Assembly (NCBI GenBank): GCA_029204045.2
Contig: CM055077.1
Location: 5,660,636-5,724,635 of the forward strand
Length of the DNA stretch: 64,000 bases
Direction: 5' to 3'
DNA from: Tillandsia leiboldiana
Lineage: Eukaryota; Streptophyta; Magnoliopsida; Poales; Bromeliaceae
Shown piece after piece: positions 11,255 through 22,086 of the stretch. Under the pieces are notes generated by a model. That model was not told the DNA's origin. It did no database searches and worked only from the letters and a program-made list of their open reading frames with translations. A program made the position numbers and the translations under genes. Numbering within the stretch: the first letter of the stretch is position 1; each line of letters opens with the position of its first letter.

Positions 11255-11890
11255 TATGCGACTAAAAATATTACTTTCATTGGAGTTATTTTTGCAAATG
11301 CATCTATCTACAATATGGAAGTACATCAGATGAATATAAAGCCAGTAACTTTAGATGAAGAATTAAGAAAAGGCTAAATTACAGAAAATCTCCCTCTAAT
11401 ATCCCGCTTTTTTATTTTACCCCCCTATCTTTTAAAAGTCGACAACCTGCCCCCTCGTAATTACCGAAATATGCATTTACCCCCCTGCCAGATATGAAAG
11501 TCCATCCATGAGCCTCTAATGAGCCAATTGCTTGTAATAAATTGGTAAGAAATCAATTCATATCTGGCAGGGGGGAAAGGGTAAATGCATCCATTAGAGG
11601 CTCATGGATGGACTTTCATATCTGGCGGGGGGGTAAATGCATATTTCGGTAATTACGAGGGGGCAGGTTGTCGACTTTTAAAAGACAGGAGGGTAAAGTG
11701 GAAAAGCAGGATATTAGAGGGGGGTTTTCTGTAATTTAGCCTTAAGAAAATATATATTTATATTGATCAACCCAAAGGTTATGTAGTGCAAGGTCAAGAG
11801 GGCAAAGGTGTACAAATTGAATAAATTCTTATCTGGTTTAAAACAAGCTCCGAGAAAATGTTTCAAGAAATGGTCGCATGTGATGGCCAT
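11255..11890 (+). pseudogene. copia pol fragment: RT core, split by a MITE
   Basis: Before the MITE, the plus strand encodes NASIYNMEVHQMNIK. This corresponds to the copia RT stretch containing HQMDVKTAFLNG, and the catalytic Asp of motif A (MDV) is Asn here. After the MITE (from 11751) it reads YIDQPKGYVVQGQEGK, then W-F-K-T, the counterpart of EQP.GF...G.E..V..L.KSLYGLKQ. Stops and a frame change are present. Removing the 370-bp MITE and one TSD copy restores the order of the motifs. Confidence 0.72.
11372..11741. mobile_element. Mutator-like MITE with 9-bp target duplication
   Basis: The ends GGCTAAATTACAG and CTGTAATTTAGCC are inverted repeats that extend, with few mismatches, for about 150 bp. 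They contain GTCGACAACCTGCCCCCTCG and ATATGCATTTACCCCCC. The 9-bp sequence TTAAGAAAA is duplicated perfectly at 11363-11371 and 11742-11750, as for Mutator-like elements. It has no coding capacity. It sits in the copia RT remnant, so it is younger than that gene. Confidence 0.93.
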
Positions 11891-12324
11891 AGGAGAGAAA
11901 AAGGATTAAGCCTGCAAAACCGCAAAAATTATTTCCTACACTCGGTGTAGCCAAAATGTCTCATGCACGAAATTCAATATTTAATGATCTATTATGAAAA
12001 CAAAATCTATGCGCAATTGAAAATAATAAAGAAATATATAAGGATACCATAAAATTTTAGAAACCTATTATCAAGGCATTAGGAGTACCAAAAATCAAAT
12101 TTGAATATCATAAAACATATTTAATAAATAAAAGTTTATATTTTAAATCACCACAATAAGATTTTACAGGTGCAATGCATAAGCTATACAGATACACCAG
12201 ATGCAGAAAATAATTTTGTATCCAACCATGAAGAGGGAGCAGATCATTTGCAGTAACTGTTGTAGGCTTGTAGCTAGTAATATGCTACAACGGAGATTCA
12301 TCTTATATTGGCCGGTTAATAGGC
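11891..12324. other. Possible further copia remnant, unassigned
   Basis: AT-rich DNA with no confident feature. A short stretch near 12178-12240 gives YTDTPDAENNFVSN-like sequence, which could echo the copia RNase H entry motif (GY.DAD.A), but the match is weak. Confidence 0.3.
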
Positions 12325-12570
12325 CAATATGTCGGATTGTTGGCATTAATCATTAATTTTAAAAATTTAGTTGTTAGAAATACGCAACTAATTCATATAA
12401 AGTATGTAAACATAGCGACCACGTATTTCGATTGTGATTCGATCCAACCAATCTCATGTTATTTTGAATATAATTCGGTCAATCTAGCCTCACGTTATGT
12501 TGAATGTGACTCGACGCAACCCGGTCACCCACCACATAGCAGGATGCTGACTTTTTTACGCCAACAATTT

Positions 12571-13118
12571 TGTGACACCTCCGAAATGTTTATTAGTCCT
12601 ATATATAAAATGATATAATATGACTAAGTCTCTTAATCCGACTATAGTATTTTGGGTGGTAGTAAGGTCCAAGCGGTTAAGAGATTTAAGCGTGCTAGAG
12701 CTAGAGTAGTTCTAGAATGGATGACCCCCTGAGAAGTCGGGGTGTCACGGTTGGTATCAAAGCCATTCACCAGCCAGAAATGTGAGATGAGTCTCGGCTG
12801 AGCCAGGGTTATATAGCGGGTAGAGCGAGGCTCCTCGGCTAATGATCGTTGTGGTTAGAGTGCAACTCCTCACAAGGTCGGCTAAGGCTAGCAAGACGAG
12901 TCTCACATCGCCTGGTGCTTGTGAGTGTCTTTGAGCCAGACGAGGACGTCAGGGCTTAAAGGGGAAAAGAATGTGACATCTCCGAAATGTATATTAGTCA
13001 TATATATAAAATGATATAAAATATATATTAGTCATATAAATAAAAGATTAAGAGAGTTAAACGTGTTAGAGCTAGAGTAGTTCTAGGATGGGTGACCCCC
13101 TGAAAAGTCGGGGTGTCA
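12571..13118 (+). mobile_element. Cassandra-type TRIM carrying a 5S rRNA-like segment
   Basis: The LTRs are 12571-12746 (176 bp) and 12972-13118 (147 bp), starting TGTGACA(C/T)CTCCG and ending GGGGTGTCA. The 225-bp interior has the PBS TGGTATCAAAGCC (12752-12764, one change) and a purine-rich tract before the 3' LTR (GGGGAAAAGAA). The last roughly 60 bp of each LTR match the 3' half of plant 5S rRNA: TTAAGCGTGCT, then GTAGTTCTAG-ATGGRTGACC and AAGTCGGGGTGT. Cassandra elements use such segments as RNA polymerase III promoters (A box, IE, C box). No perfect 5-bp target duplication is visible (AATTT versus CAAAT). Confidence 0.85.
12685..12746 (+). promoter_or_regulatory. 5S rRNA-like internal pol III promoter, 5' LTR
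   Basis: Similar to the 5S rRNA region with A box (TTAAGCGTGCT) and C box (AGTTCTAGAATGGATGACC). One C-box change (A for G in TAGRATGG) distinguishes it from the 3' LTR copy at 13056-13118, which reads TAGGATGGGTGACC. Confidence 0.75.
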
Positions 13119-13262
13119 CAAATCCCCTCTTCCCCCAACGTTTTCACAAATTTGCGGCATGCGGAAATCGAACTCGTGACCTCTATCTATAATACCACTT
13201 GATGGATCATTGATTTTAACTATTAATTTCAAAAGCTCGAGTTATTAGAAGTACGCAACCAA

Positions 13263-13656
13263 TTCACTTACGCTCCGTTTGGTTCGAGGATAAATTTAAA
13301 AGATATAATTTTTTTTTATACTAGAGATAGGTATAAGTTCAGGAATAATTAAGTAGAAACAAAATCAATTTTGTGTTTGGATGAAAATTGGGTTGTTCTT
13401 GGAAATAAGAAAAATAACGTTTGGATAATTAGATTGGAATAGTGAGAATAAGAGTAATTATACTTTTAAAATAATAATATTTTATCTAATTAATTAATAT
13501 AAAATATTAATTAAATAATAATTAATATTTGTATAAATTAAAGTTTAAATTTTAGCATTTAAATAATAGCGTGTAAATTTTTAAATTTATTAAAAATTAA
13601 AGTTAAAAGTTTAAAAATTTGTATAAATTTTAAAATTTTAAAACTAATAAATGTTA
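13263..13656. mobile_element. Truncated MITE-like sequence
   Basis: It begins CGCTCCGTTTGGTTCG, a terminus I associate with common plant MITEs, followed by AT-rich DNA rich in TTTAAA and TTAAT. It is cut at 13656 where LTR 2a begins, so its other end would lie beyond the gypsy complex, outside the window. Confidence 0.45.
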
Positions 13657-14583
13657 TGTCACGCCTCAAGTTTTGAAAGGCGGTCTAATTTTTTTTTAAA
13701 AAAAATTAGAATTTCAAACAAGAATCTCAGGACGTGAACAAATCGCCACGTGTATAGAAAATTTTCTGTCCGCTCAGACAAAGTCTTCCTTATACACGCA
13801 CGGCTAGTCAAATATAATGAACATTCAATTGCAATCAGAGTGAACCACTTAACATTTTAAACAATTTAAACAACTTACAAAATAATCTGATAACAAAAAC
13901 ATCACAATAAAATCCACAGTTAACAATAATCGAGAGCTACTAAATCTTGAACATAGTAAAATAACACTGATAATAAATGGTACTGGCCAGCTATTTATCT
14001 AGCATCAAGGGACAGCTCTATCACGGAATCCTCACATCACCATCCTGTGATGACCCGGATCTCCGCGAAGGTCTTGCGAAGTGAATTGTGGCTTCTGGAG
14101 GCCTATGATATGTGTTGGAGATGCTTGCGCGCAAATCGAATCTCAGGATTGGACCCAGCGCGAAATTTGGATTAAGATTGCTTATCTGGATGCCTTCGAC
14201 AAATTTTGGAAGTAGAATTTGGCAAAACGGACATCGAATTTGGACTCAGCGCGCGAAAACGATGAGAGTGGACTATTTACTTGTATTTTTCAGAGCCCGG
14301 ATGCCAAAACATGGATTTCGAGGCAAGAATTACTGTTCCGGCAGGCTAGGGCAGCACCGGCGGCGACGGGCAGGCGGCGGTTTGTGGCGCGGGCGCGGGC
14401 TGGTGCGTGCGCGGCGGCGGGCAGGCCAGTCCATAGGACTCGGCGTGCACCGGGACCAACCAACGGAGCAGTTGAGAAGTGGCGCGCCGGGGGGATTTCG
14501 GGCGTGCACAGTATCGGGCCGGGTCGGATTCGGGCGCCCGAATCTTGCGCCCGAATCCGGATTCCCCTTTGGTGGGGCTTGGG

Positions 14584-14593
14584 CTATAAATAG
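14584..14593 (+). promoter_or_regulatory. TATA box of LTR X1
   Basis: CTATAAATAG in a GC-rich context, in the position equivalent to the TATA boxes of X2 (37499) and, inverted, Y (46358, 52484). Confidence 0.65.
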
Positions 14594-15873
14594 CCCATTT
14601 GGGCTTCTTTTTGAGGGCTTTTCCCGAGCTCTCTTGAGCCCATCTTCGGCAGGGGGTTTCTTCATCGGGTTTTCTTTGACTTTTGGGATCCCGGAGATTT
14701 TTGGGAGTCGTGCTATATGTGTTCTTCTCGACATCGCGAGCTTCGACGCGCCTTTAATACCGAGTTTTTTCGTCGATGCTTCTTCCGCGAGCTCCCCTGG
14801 GCTGACGGGAGGGAGTTTTTGGCCGATTTTTATGGCATCGGTTTCACGGGAGGTAGATCTTCGTTTTTCGTGTTTTCTGCTCCTCTCAGTTTTGGGTTTT
14901 TATTGGGGTTTCTGGAACATCTTTGAACCCTTTTCTTGCTAGTGATTTTCATGGATAGCGGAGCTTGTCGGATTTCTATCTCCATGCTCGGTTATTGGAT
15001 TTCGACCTGTGAGGACTCAATCGACATCTACGCTTCGCGAGGATTGCAGATATATTTTTATTGGAATTTTTGGAGATCATCTCGTAGGTAATATTTTGGA
15101 TTCTTTTGGACTGATCTTTCCGCAGATTTGTGATCGTGGGGATTTTTGCTTACCGCGATATTTGGACTGTATCTTTGTGCCCAGGAGGAGTTTTCTAGCA
15201 TTTTTGGGCTCATTGGAATCGTGGGAATCTGAGAATTATCCCCGTTCAGTTTCAGCCCCTTTGGACCTTGGATCGATGCGCACTTTCAGGTAGGTTGCTT
15301 CGTCTCCAAAACTGGTGGACGGTTCTCTAATTCTATTGAATAAAATTGCATGCATGATTGCGAGAGAGTTAGGAAGCATGTTAGAGTGAGAGATGATACT
15401 TTCTTGTGTCGTTACTGAGTTCATGTCGACTAATTCTTCCTAGTTGTATTAACAAATGCTATTATTGAAACTTGACCTAGTACCCTGTCATATGATGTAT
15501 GTTCAACCAGACTAGTAGAAAACTCTCACTTGGGCTAGGTTTACTTATGTTTTAGACATCCACACTTTACATTCTATCCCTGGACATAGTGTTTTCCTTG
15601 CCCGGGTAGTGGGCTGAGTGGTCGGAATTTCTCTTAGTGTAGGATGCATGTTACACTTGTGCTTGGGGGCCGAGTGGAGTCAGGTAAATGTAGCTAGTCT
15701 TGTACCAGTGGCGGGAGCCGTTTGGGTAAACGGTGGTCCCGGGTTGTCAAGTTCTTCGATTTGTTTGTCGCCACTGTGTTCGTGGCAGTGGTGTACTAGT
15801 GATAGCAGGACCTTGAATCCAGAATCTTTTTGGACACATGATTTCAGTAAACCAATATTTTTCTTCCAAATGT

Positions 15874-15928
15874 CGAAGGGTCGCTGGAGTCTGTTATTGT
15901 CTGATTGGGCGAAGGCATTAGCCCTTCG
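15874..15928 (+). other. 55-nt stem-loop module in X1
   Basis: CGAAGGG (15874-15880) and CCCTTCG (15922-15928) pair perfectly around a 41-nt loop holding GAGTCTGTTATTGTCTGATT and AAGGCATTAG. The same module occurs in X2, Z and Y. Confidence 0.75.
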
Positions 15929-17498
15929 GGGTTTGGGAATAAAACTTGTTTTCTAACTGATTTTCCTAAAATATCTAAAATTCATTAAAATGAGTTTCCT
16001 TAAATCAAGATAGTTTTACAAAAATGAAGTACTTTTAATCCTCACCCTGCGTGGGTTCAAGTGAAAATGGTTTTCAGTAATAAATATCACATTTTTCTGT
16101 AAACTTCCTCACCCGAGAGGGTTCGAGTGATCTGGATTCTAAGGGCTGTCTTTTTCTTTGGGTTGAGAACAACGAGAGGCTATGCCTAGAGCCTGTTCTT
16201 ATTTGATTTGGGTTGTAGGTTCTAGTCTTTCGGGATTTTCGGACCCTTCATTGTTGTCGGCTGTGGAGTATACCCTGTTAGTGAGTTTGCATGTTGGGTT
16301 GATGTCCTATTTGGGGAGACGTTGGGTTGACGGCGGTCCCGGCTGTCGAGTATTTCCAGCCAGTGAGTTAGAGATGTGATTTGAGTACTGTCGATCTTGT
16401 TGATCGTGGATTTGGATTATAGCTTGCATGAGCCATATTGAGCTCGACAGATATGCGCAAATACTTTCCTCGGTGGGGTCGTGTCACGCCCCGAGTTCAA
16501 AAACCAGTGTATAATTTTTTTTTTTTTTTTTTAAATCAGAGTTGCAAAAACAGTCAGGGCAATGACAGACCGCCACATATATAGAAGAGTCCCAATCCCC
16601 CTTTGGGATTGAGCCTTTCCTATATATGCACGGCTAGCTTGGCAATAACATCAGAGTACTAACCACGTACTAACAAAAATACAAATTAACTTTACAAATT
16701 ACAACTCTTTTTCCCAAATTACAAAATCTTTCAACTTTAAACTCTTTAACTAAGTACACGGCTGTCCAGGGTCGAACATCTATCTCGATACCTCGCCAAT
16801 TCGTCCCGACATCTCAACACCCGCTCGACCTGAAAAACAGTCACCCGAGGGTGTGAGACACACCGGAGTGTATCCCAGTGGGCACGACGAGCCGAGAAAT
16901 AGCAGATCGTACCTACTGGTATACAATACTAGAGGATAGTAATAATCAGGGGTTAGAATAATCAGATAGGCAATCATGAAGATCAACAGATATATAATCA
17001 CAGTTAGGATATGCAGATATATAACTGGTGCTGTAAAGAAAGCAAAACTTATAATCTGGGTACAAGCATAGGAGATACTTTTAGCAGAATTTAAAATAGG
17101 ACAAACATGTATCAGGATAATCAACGCATCAAGGAGTTGGACAATCAGCAAGATAACAATGAAACTATAATCAAAGGCATCACAAAGAATCATATACAGG
17201 TAGATAGCTAGAAGCCAGATCAAAGAATCAAGGAAGTATGTTAAAGTAACTTAACAACACATGCATCAAATAAATGAAAACACAAAGACCCAATCACAAG
17301 CTACCATATTGGCCTTCATAAGACCTCAGGCAAGGCTGCCCAACCTAGCACCAACCTGGTTGACATTCCCTTCACAAGGGTCACGGGTTGCCACAGCTAA
17401 CCACTTTACCGGTAAAGTACACCGCTACGGGGGATCAGCCCGCTAGTGTACGTGAAGAACAACGGTGCGGGCGATCATAATGCAAATGCTCAAGCTCT

Positions 17499-17531
17499 CG
17501 GTCCACTGACCGGGTAATCGGCAACAAGCCG
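17499..17531 (-). other. Twin hairpin in Z LTR A
   Basis: In plus coordinates CGGTC-CACT-GACCG (17499-17512) and CGGC-AACAA-GCCG (17519-17531). Equivalent pairs occur in U, V and W with different loops. Confidence 0.7.
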
Positions 17532-17745
17532 GGAAATCCCCACTGGGATGCAATGACAAGATCAACTGAATCTCAACACTTATGCAGGAACACTCAGCAA
17601 TAAATCTTAACTCATATGCAATATCAAGGCAAATCTCAACTCAGCAGAAGCTCACATATAAACTCAACTCAACCACACAAACCAACCAAATGATACAAAA
17701 CTTAAACACATATTTTAAGAAAACTGTTTTGAAAAGTCCAAACCC

Positions 17746-18200
17746 CGAAAAGCATTGCCCTCGTCCTATCAAACAAGAACAGACTCAGGCGACACTACGA
17801 AGCTTGGGTTTCCAAACCTCGTAGAGCAATTGCCTTTGTCCTATCAAACAAGAACAGACTCCGGCGACCCTACGAAGCTCGGTAAAACATCAGTTAAACA
17901 AATCTATGTGCTCAGCAGCGTATCATTTGATCGACAGGACAAACAGGCTTACTCATCAACCATGGAAATGTTCCAAGATAAGATATAAATACCAGAGGCA
18001 CTAAGAATAATCATGTAAGGCAGAATAGAACTGATAACAGGCATGGCTCAACATCTCACCCAATCAGACAGACTAACCCCTTATGCAACTAAACACATGT
18101 TTTTAAGAAAACCTTTGAAAACAATAGGTTTTTGGGTCCCAAACCTCGTAGAGCGTTGCCCTTGTCCTATCAAACAAGAACAGACTCAGGCTACCCTACA
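17746..18200 (-). other. Three stem-loop modules in Z LTR A
   Basis: Modules at 17746-17799, 17820-17874 and 18147-18200 each contain CAAACAAGAACAGACTC in plus orientation. In the second, the arms CGTAGAG and CCCTACG pair around 41 nt. In X1 and X2 the corresponding arms are CGAAGGG/CCCTTCG, so the stem pair changed from A-T to T-A. Confidence 0.75.
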
Positions 18201-21200
18201 AGGCTTGGTAAAAATATTTATTTTAGAAGATCATGTATTTAGCAGCATAACAGGCGAACAACAAGGAAGCAAGCTCAACTATCAGATGACCAAACAGGCA
18301 TGGCAATATGTAGATTAATAATATAACCACTGGAAACAACTAATTAGCAGATATGGTAAAGATCACTAAAGAAGATCATAATCAGGCATAAGGCAGGTAT
18401 AACGTAGCAAATAACTGAATCAAAGGAAGGGCAGGCTCAAGCATTGGTAGATCAATATAATAATCAAGCATAGGAGTGCAACTACGAAATGGCCAATCAG
18501 TCAAAGCAACTAACAGTAATATATATTGCAACCAAAGGCAGACAGGCTCAAGATAAACTAGGTTACCAAAAACAGGAGTCCAACCAATACCGTACACCGA
18601 GGGCCGAACTGATAAAGCCCGGACCGAAGATAACCTGATATAACGCAGGCGGCTAAACTGAACCAACTGTACGCTCAGCACACCAGATGCTACCGAATAA
18701 CCCTGAATGTGAATTAAGGTTCAGGAATCAACTTACTAACCAGTATATGATGTGACTTTTGCATCTAGACCCCTAGGGCTTTTAAATTTTCACTTTTAGT
18801 GCCAGTTTGGGCACTGTTTTCGCTCGTTCTTTCAACTGGAGATTCATTTTAACATTCCGTCACTTCCAACATGTTACTTATGTCTTGCTGGACACCGTGC
18901 TCACTTATTTGTGGCAGCACGGGTCCCGAGGCAAATTTTGGCCCATACAATTCCTCTCTAACATAGCCAAAATGCATTTTTGTTTCTCCGGGACCTCAAA
19001 CACCAAAACTAACGCGAGCACCGCGTTCAGTGACCCCAAATTAGCCAGGAATACACTGTCGCGGCTTCGCTAAGGGCCCGGAACTTAGTTTTGTTCCAAC
19101 ATTACAGAAAAAGGTTGATTTCTCTATAACTTTTAATCCGATTGTCAAACAGACAAACTTTGTATATGAAAGTGTCTCTGGATAGTGCCAATACCCTAGG
19201 GCTCACCCTAGTTTCAGTCCAAAATCGATGGATCAACTAGATCCGAGTTCCGTGCTCTCTAACAGTTCGACAAAGCCCCACAACACATCCACACAGATCC
19301 CATTTGATCTGAAGTGAGCACTGAGCTCAGGGGATGTTTCTGAACAATTTTCATATTAAATGTTTTGTCCAATTCCATTTCAAAATTCATTGTAGCATTC
19401 TAACAAACACTAGGTGTGCACAATACCTATACACTTACACAAGCAAAGTTTAAACTTGATTCTCTGCACACAGGGCACCAGAGGCAATATATTCTGGATC
19501 AAGTTGTTTTACTAAGTTCAAGGAGCATTCCCCCTCAACCTGGAGCAGCCTGGAAGCCCTCGGTTGAGCTTGGCTCGAGGAAGAAGATGAGCCTTGTGCA
19601 TGGAAAATCGTGACCACCCATCCAGAAGCTCTGGGACCAAACCACTTGCACCAACAGGTGCTTCTCATCTCACTGAAGTTTTCCTTACCTGAGCCCGGCG
19701 ACAGAGCACGGCGGCGGCGCGGCTGGAGCAAAGCTCCATTTCAAGCTTTCTTCAACAATGGCAACTTTGCTATTGTCCGCTTTAAGGTGCAAAGAACAGC
19801 ACCACAAGCTTTCTAGCAAGCTTTTGAGAAGCTCTGGCCATGTCCCTGTCGTCGGAGATCGCCGGACGGCCGGCCGCCATTAACGGCCTCAAACTCGGGT
19901 CAACCATGGCACCCGAGCTTTCGGTGTGCATGGTCGCCATGCAAGGGCATGGTTGGAATCCTCCAAGTCCCAGAAACACTTCTGGGTAGGTGGACGGCGT
20001 CAGGGAAGCCCGCCGGCGCCGGAAAAGAAGGTTCGGCCAACAAGCACATTTCACAAAAATTAGGGCATCGATTTTCTTCCAATTTACTAAGACATATTCC
20101 ATCAAACTTTGCAGATATAATATAAATATTCTAACGTCCAAACCCTCCAATTTTGAGCTTTATTGGTTCATTATTTTCAGGGATTGGCCGCGGCGGAGCA
20201 ATTATTAGGGTTTCGGCCATCTAAAGCTCCCGCCGGCCATGCACTTTTCATGGGAGCTCGGGCTTGGCAGGGAGCCTCCTAAGGACCCAAATAGTCTACT
20301 GCTAGGGGTCAAGGGTGCAAACAACCAGTGGTTAAGGCTCCTTACCTTAGCCGAGATTCGAAGAAGATGGAGGAAGCCGGATCTCTCTTCCTCTCCTTTG
20401 CGCGGCCACAGCAGCAACCCAAGAGATCCCCAGACACCGAAAACAACTTCAAAGCACTCTAAACCCAACTTGGAAAAGATTTGTTCCAAGCTTCTTCTTC
20501 CTCTCTCCCACTCGAGTTGCCCTCCAAGGTGGGTGTTCCTCAGCCACCTCAACACTTCGGGCTTGATCCGGAAGATGCCCAGCCAGGAACTCCTCCAAAA
20601 CTCAAGAGAAAGGGTTGGTGAAGTTTGGTTCCAACTTTGCCTTTCTCTCTTTCACTCTCAAATTTTTCTCTCTAAGGGTTGTGTTCTCTTGGCTTCTCTA
20701 CACTTCGGGCTTCTTACTGGGAGAATTCAGAGGAGGTTGGCTCTTCGAATACCCCCACAGACCCTTCGTGCTCTGGCCCAGGGTAGTCCAAGAGGCACCC
20801 AATTAATTTAATGCAATATTCCTTTGCCTTTTCTCCTCAAGCCGGTTTCACACCTATCCCTTCCATCCAAGCTATTCACTGTAGGTTAAAAATACACCTA
20901 GGTCCCTATGGTTTAAGTCCCATAAAGTTTGGTACCTAAAATGTTAAGTTTTAATTACAATTAACCCCCTTTTCACCACTTTTCACGTATTTCGAGGAAA
21001 TCCGCTCGCCATTTTGCGAAACGGACTTCGCCACGACGTCCGGCTCGTCGAAATCTTCAAGACAGCTATTTTAGTTTTTCGACGCGATGTCCAGATTAAT
21101 TTTTGTTCCATAAAAACTGTCCAATTTTATAGTTTACACGCTTTTCGAGATTTCAGAGTCGTCAAACAGAATTTTCGACCGCGCCATTGCGTTCAGAACG

Positions 21201-21640
21201 TCGAAAATAGCTGGAATTGACTACCCAAATCACTATATTAGGAGTCCAGATAGTTAATTGGCCAACGTTGATCAAGGGATAATTTAAAATCCAAGGCTAC
21301 TGTTCATCACTTAAGTCACACTGTGCACTGTGCGCATAGGCACTGTTCCATTGGTCGCGGCTAATTGCCCTTTTCTTCTTTGAATTCTGGAAGATCCGAC
21401 CGTCAGATCGAAAAGTGCTGAATATGAAACTTGCTCAGTTCGACGATACGATCGCATCGATCAACTCGGATTTCCGAGATCATGTCCGGATTGGAAATTA
21501 GCATTTTTGTCTTGTAATTCGTGCAACTTGCACTCCCGCAATTGATCAAATAGATCAACAAAGGCCTTTTGAATCTAACCTCAGGCTGAAAATCATCTTT
21601 TATTTTATTTATTAAAAATAAAATAATTCGGATTACTACA

Positions 21641-21653
21641 TCACTTCCACCTT
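21641..21653 (-). promoter_or_regulatory. Z polypurine tract
   Basis: The minus strand reads AAGGTGGAAGTGA directly before the 3' LTR start TGTAGTAATCC, the place of plus-strand priming. It is less pure than the Y tract. Confidence 0.65.
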
Positions 21654-21659
21654 ACAAGA

Positions 21660-21677
21660 AGTTTCGTCCCCGAAACT
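21660..21677 (-). other. PPT-proximal hairpin in Z
   Basis: AGTTTCG-TCCC-CGAAACT (plus orientation), a perfect 7-bp stem with 4-nt loop. The same stem is found in Y (47231-47248) and, with loop TCTG, in W (56504-56521). Confidence 0.8.
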
Positions 21678-21826
21678 TAATACAATTTAAAACTCTAGGA
21701 AGTCTCTAATAGGTTCAAGGTAGTTACCACTAATCACCAGATTTCAACAACTCTACGGCTGCTATTTTAGACCCAATTTAATATACCCCATCACAGGGCA
21801 GAGTATTTCTCGGTTCTTTCGATAGT

Positions 21827-21846
21827 ACGTTGTCTGCAGCCAACGT
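21827..21846 (-). other. Dimerisation-like hairpin in Z leader
   Basis: The minus strand reads ACGTTG-GCTGCAGA-CAACGT. The 6-bp stem is perfect and the 8-nt loop contains the palindrome CTGCAG. The counterpart in Y (49563-49588) has the same loop and a compensated stem pair. Confidence 0.75.
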
Positions 21847-22068
21847 GCTTACCAAAAGAAAGGCGAAATACCATAGATCAGTCGCCAACAACTAGTTGGG
21901 GACACCACTCACAACTGAAGGTACATCACATATCTTCCTTCACAGTCTCTTTGCCGATGATATAACCTCTAAGTTCCCAATTTACTGTACCAAAACCCAG
22001 CGCTCTCACGTGACACGAGTCATCCTAGGGTTCGTTCCTAGCCAAACCTAGACATCGTATTCCTATTT

Positions 22069-22079
22069 CTCTGATACCA
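22069..22079 (-). promoter_or_regulatory. Z primer-binding site
   Basis: The minus strand reads TGGTATCAGAG, complementary to the initiator tRNA-Met 3' end, seven bases (GATTAGA) after the LTR end GGGGCGTGACA. Confidence 0.85.
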
Positions 22080-22086
22080 TCTAATC

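Larger units (their letters stand above)
12325..13262. repeat. Dispersed repeat R1, copy 2 (interrupted by a TRIM) and start of a third
   Basis: Blocks of copy 1 recur at 12325-12570 (CATTAATTTTAAAAATTTAG, ATTTCGATTGTGATTCGATC, AGGATGCTGAC). They resume at 13119-13195 (GAACTCGTGACCTCT) after the Cassandra-type element. At about 13205-13262 the unit start appears again (TTAACTATTAATTTCAAAAG, GTTATTAGAAGTACGCAACC). Confidence 0.5.
16482..21640 (-). repeat. Z 3' LTR (copy A)
   Basis: 5159 bp. It holds three 54-55 nt stem-loop modules (17746-18200), a twin hairpin (17499-17531) and a T-run near its plus-strand start. Open frames inside (147 codons at 16780-17223 minus, 190 codons at 20239-20811 plus) are not conserved between copies and are regarded as chance. 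Confidence 0.9.
21641..22086 (-). other. Z internal region, non-coding
   Basis: 446 bp between the LTRs, with no plausible gag or pol frame. Reading on the minus strand it has, in order: a 7-nt spacer GATTAGA; the PBS; a leader with a hairpin whose loop contains CTGCAG (21827-21846); an inverted repeat AGTTTCG/CGAAACT (21660-21677); and the purine tract AAGGTGGAAGTGA at the LTR border. It resembles the leader and 3' tail of the gag-bearing element Y joined together, that is, only cis-acting parts are kept. Confidence 0.85.

Noticed and set aside
12685..12746. A genuine 5S rRNA gene
   Set aside because: Only the 3' half is present and it lies in both LTRs of a TRIM, so it is the Cassandra-type captured promoter.
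14112..14942. 276-codon plus-strand frame in X1
   Set aside because: Lies across the promoter and TATA region of an LTR, has no homologue that I recognise, and overlaps other long frames typical of GC-rich DNA.
20239..20811. 190-codon plus-strand frame in the Z LTR
   Set aside because: Present in LTR A and again at 34872-35444, but frameshifted in LTR B and in the copy after the gap. It is antisense to Z transcription and has no recognisable domain.
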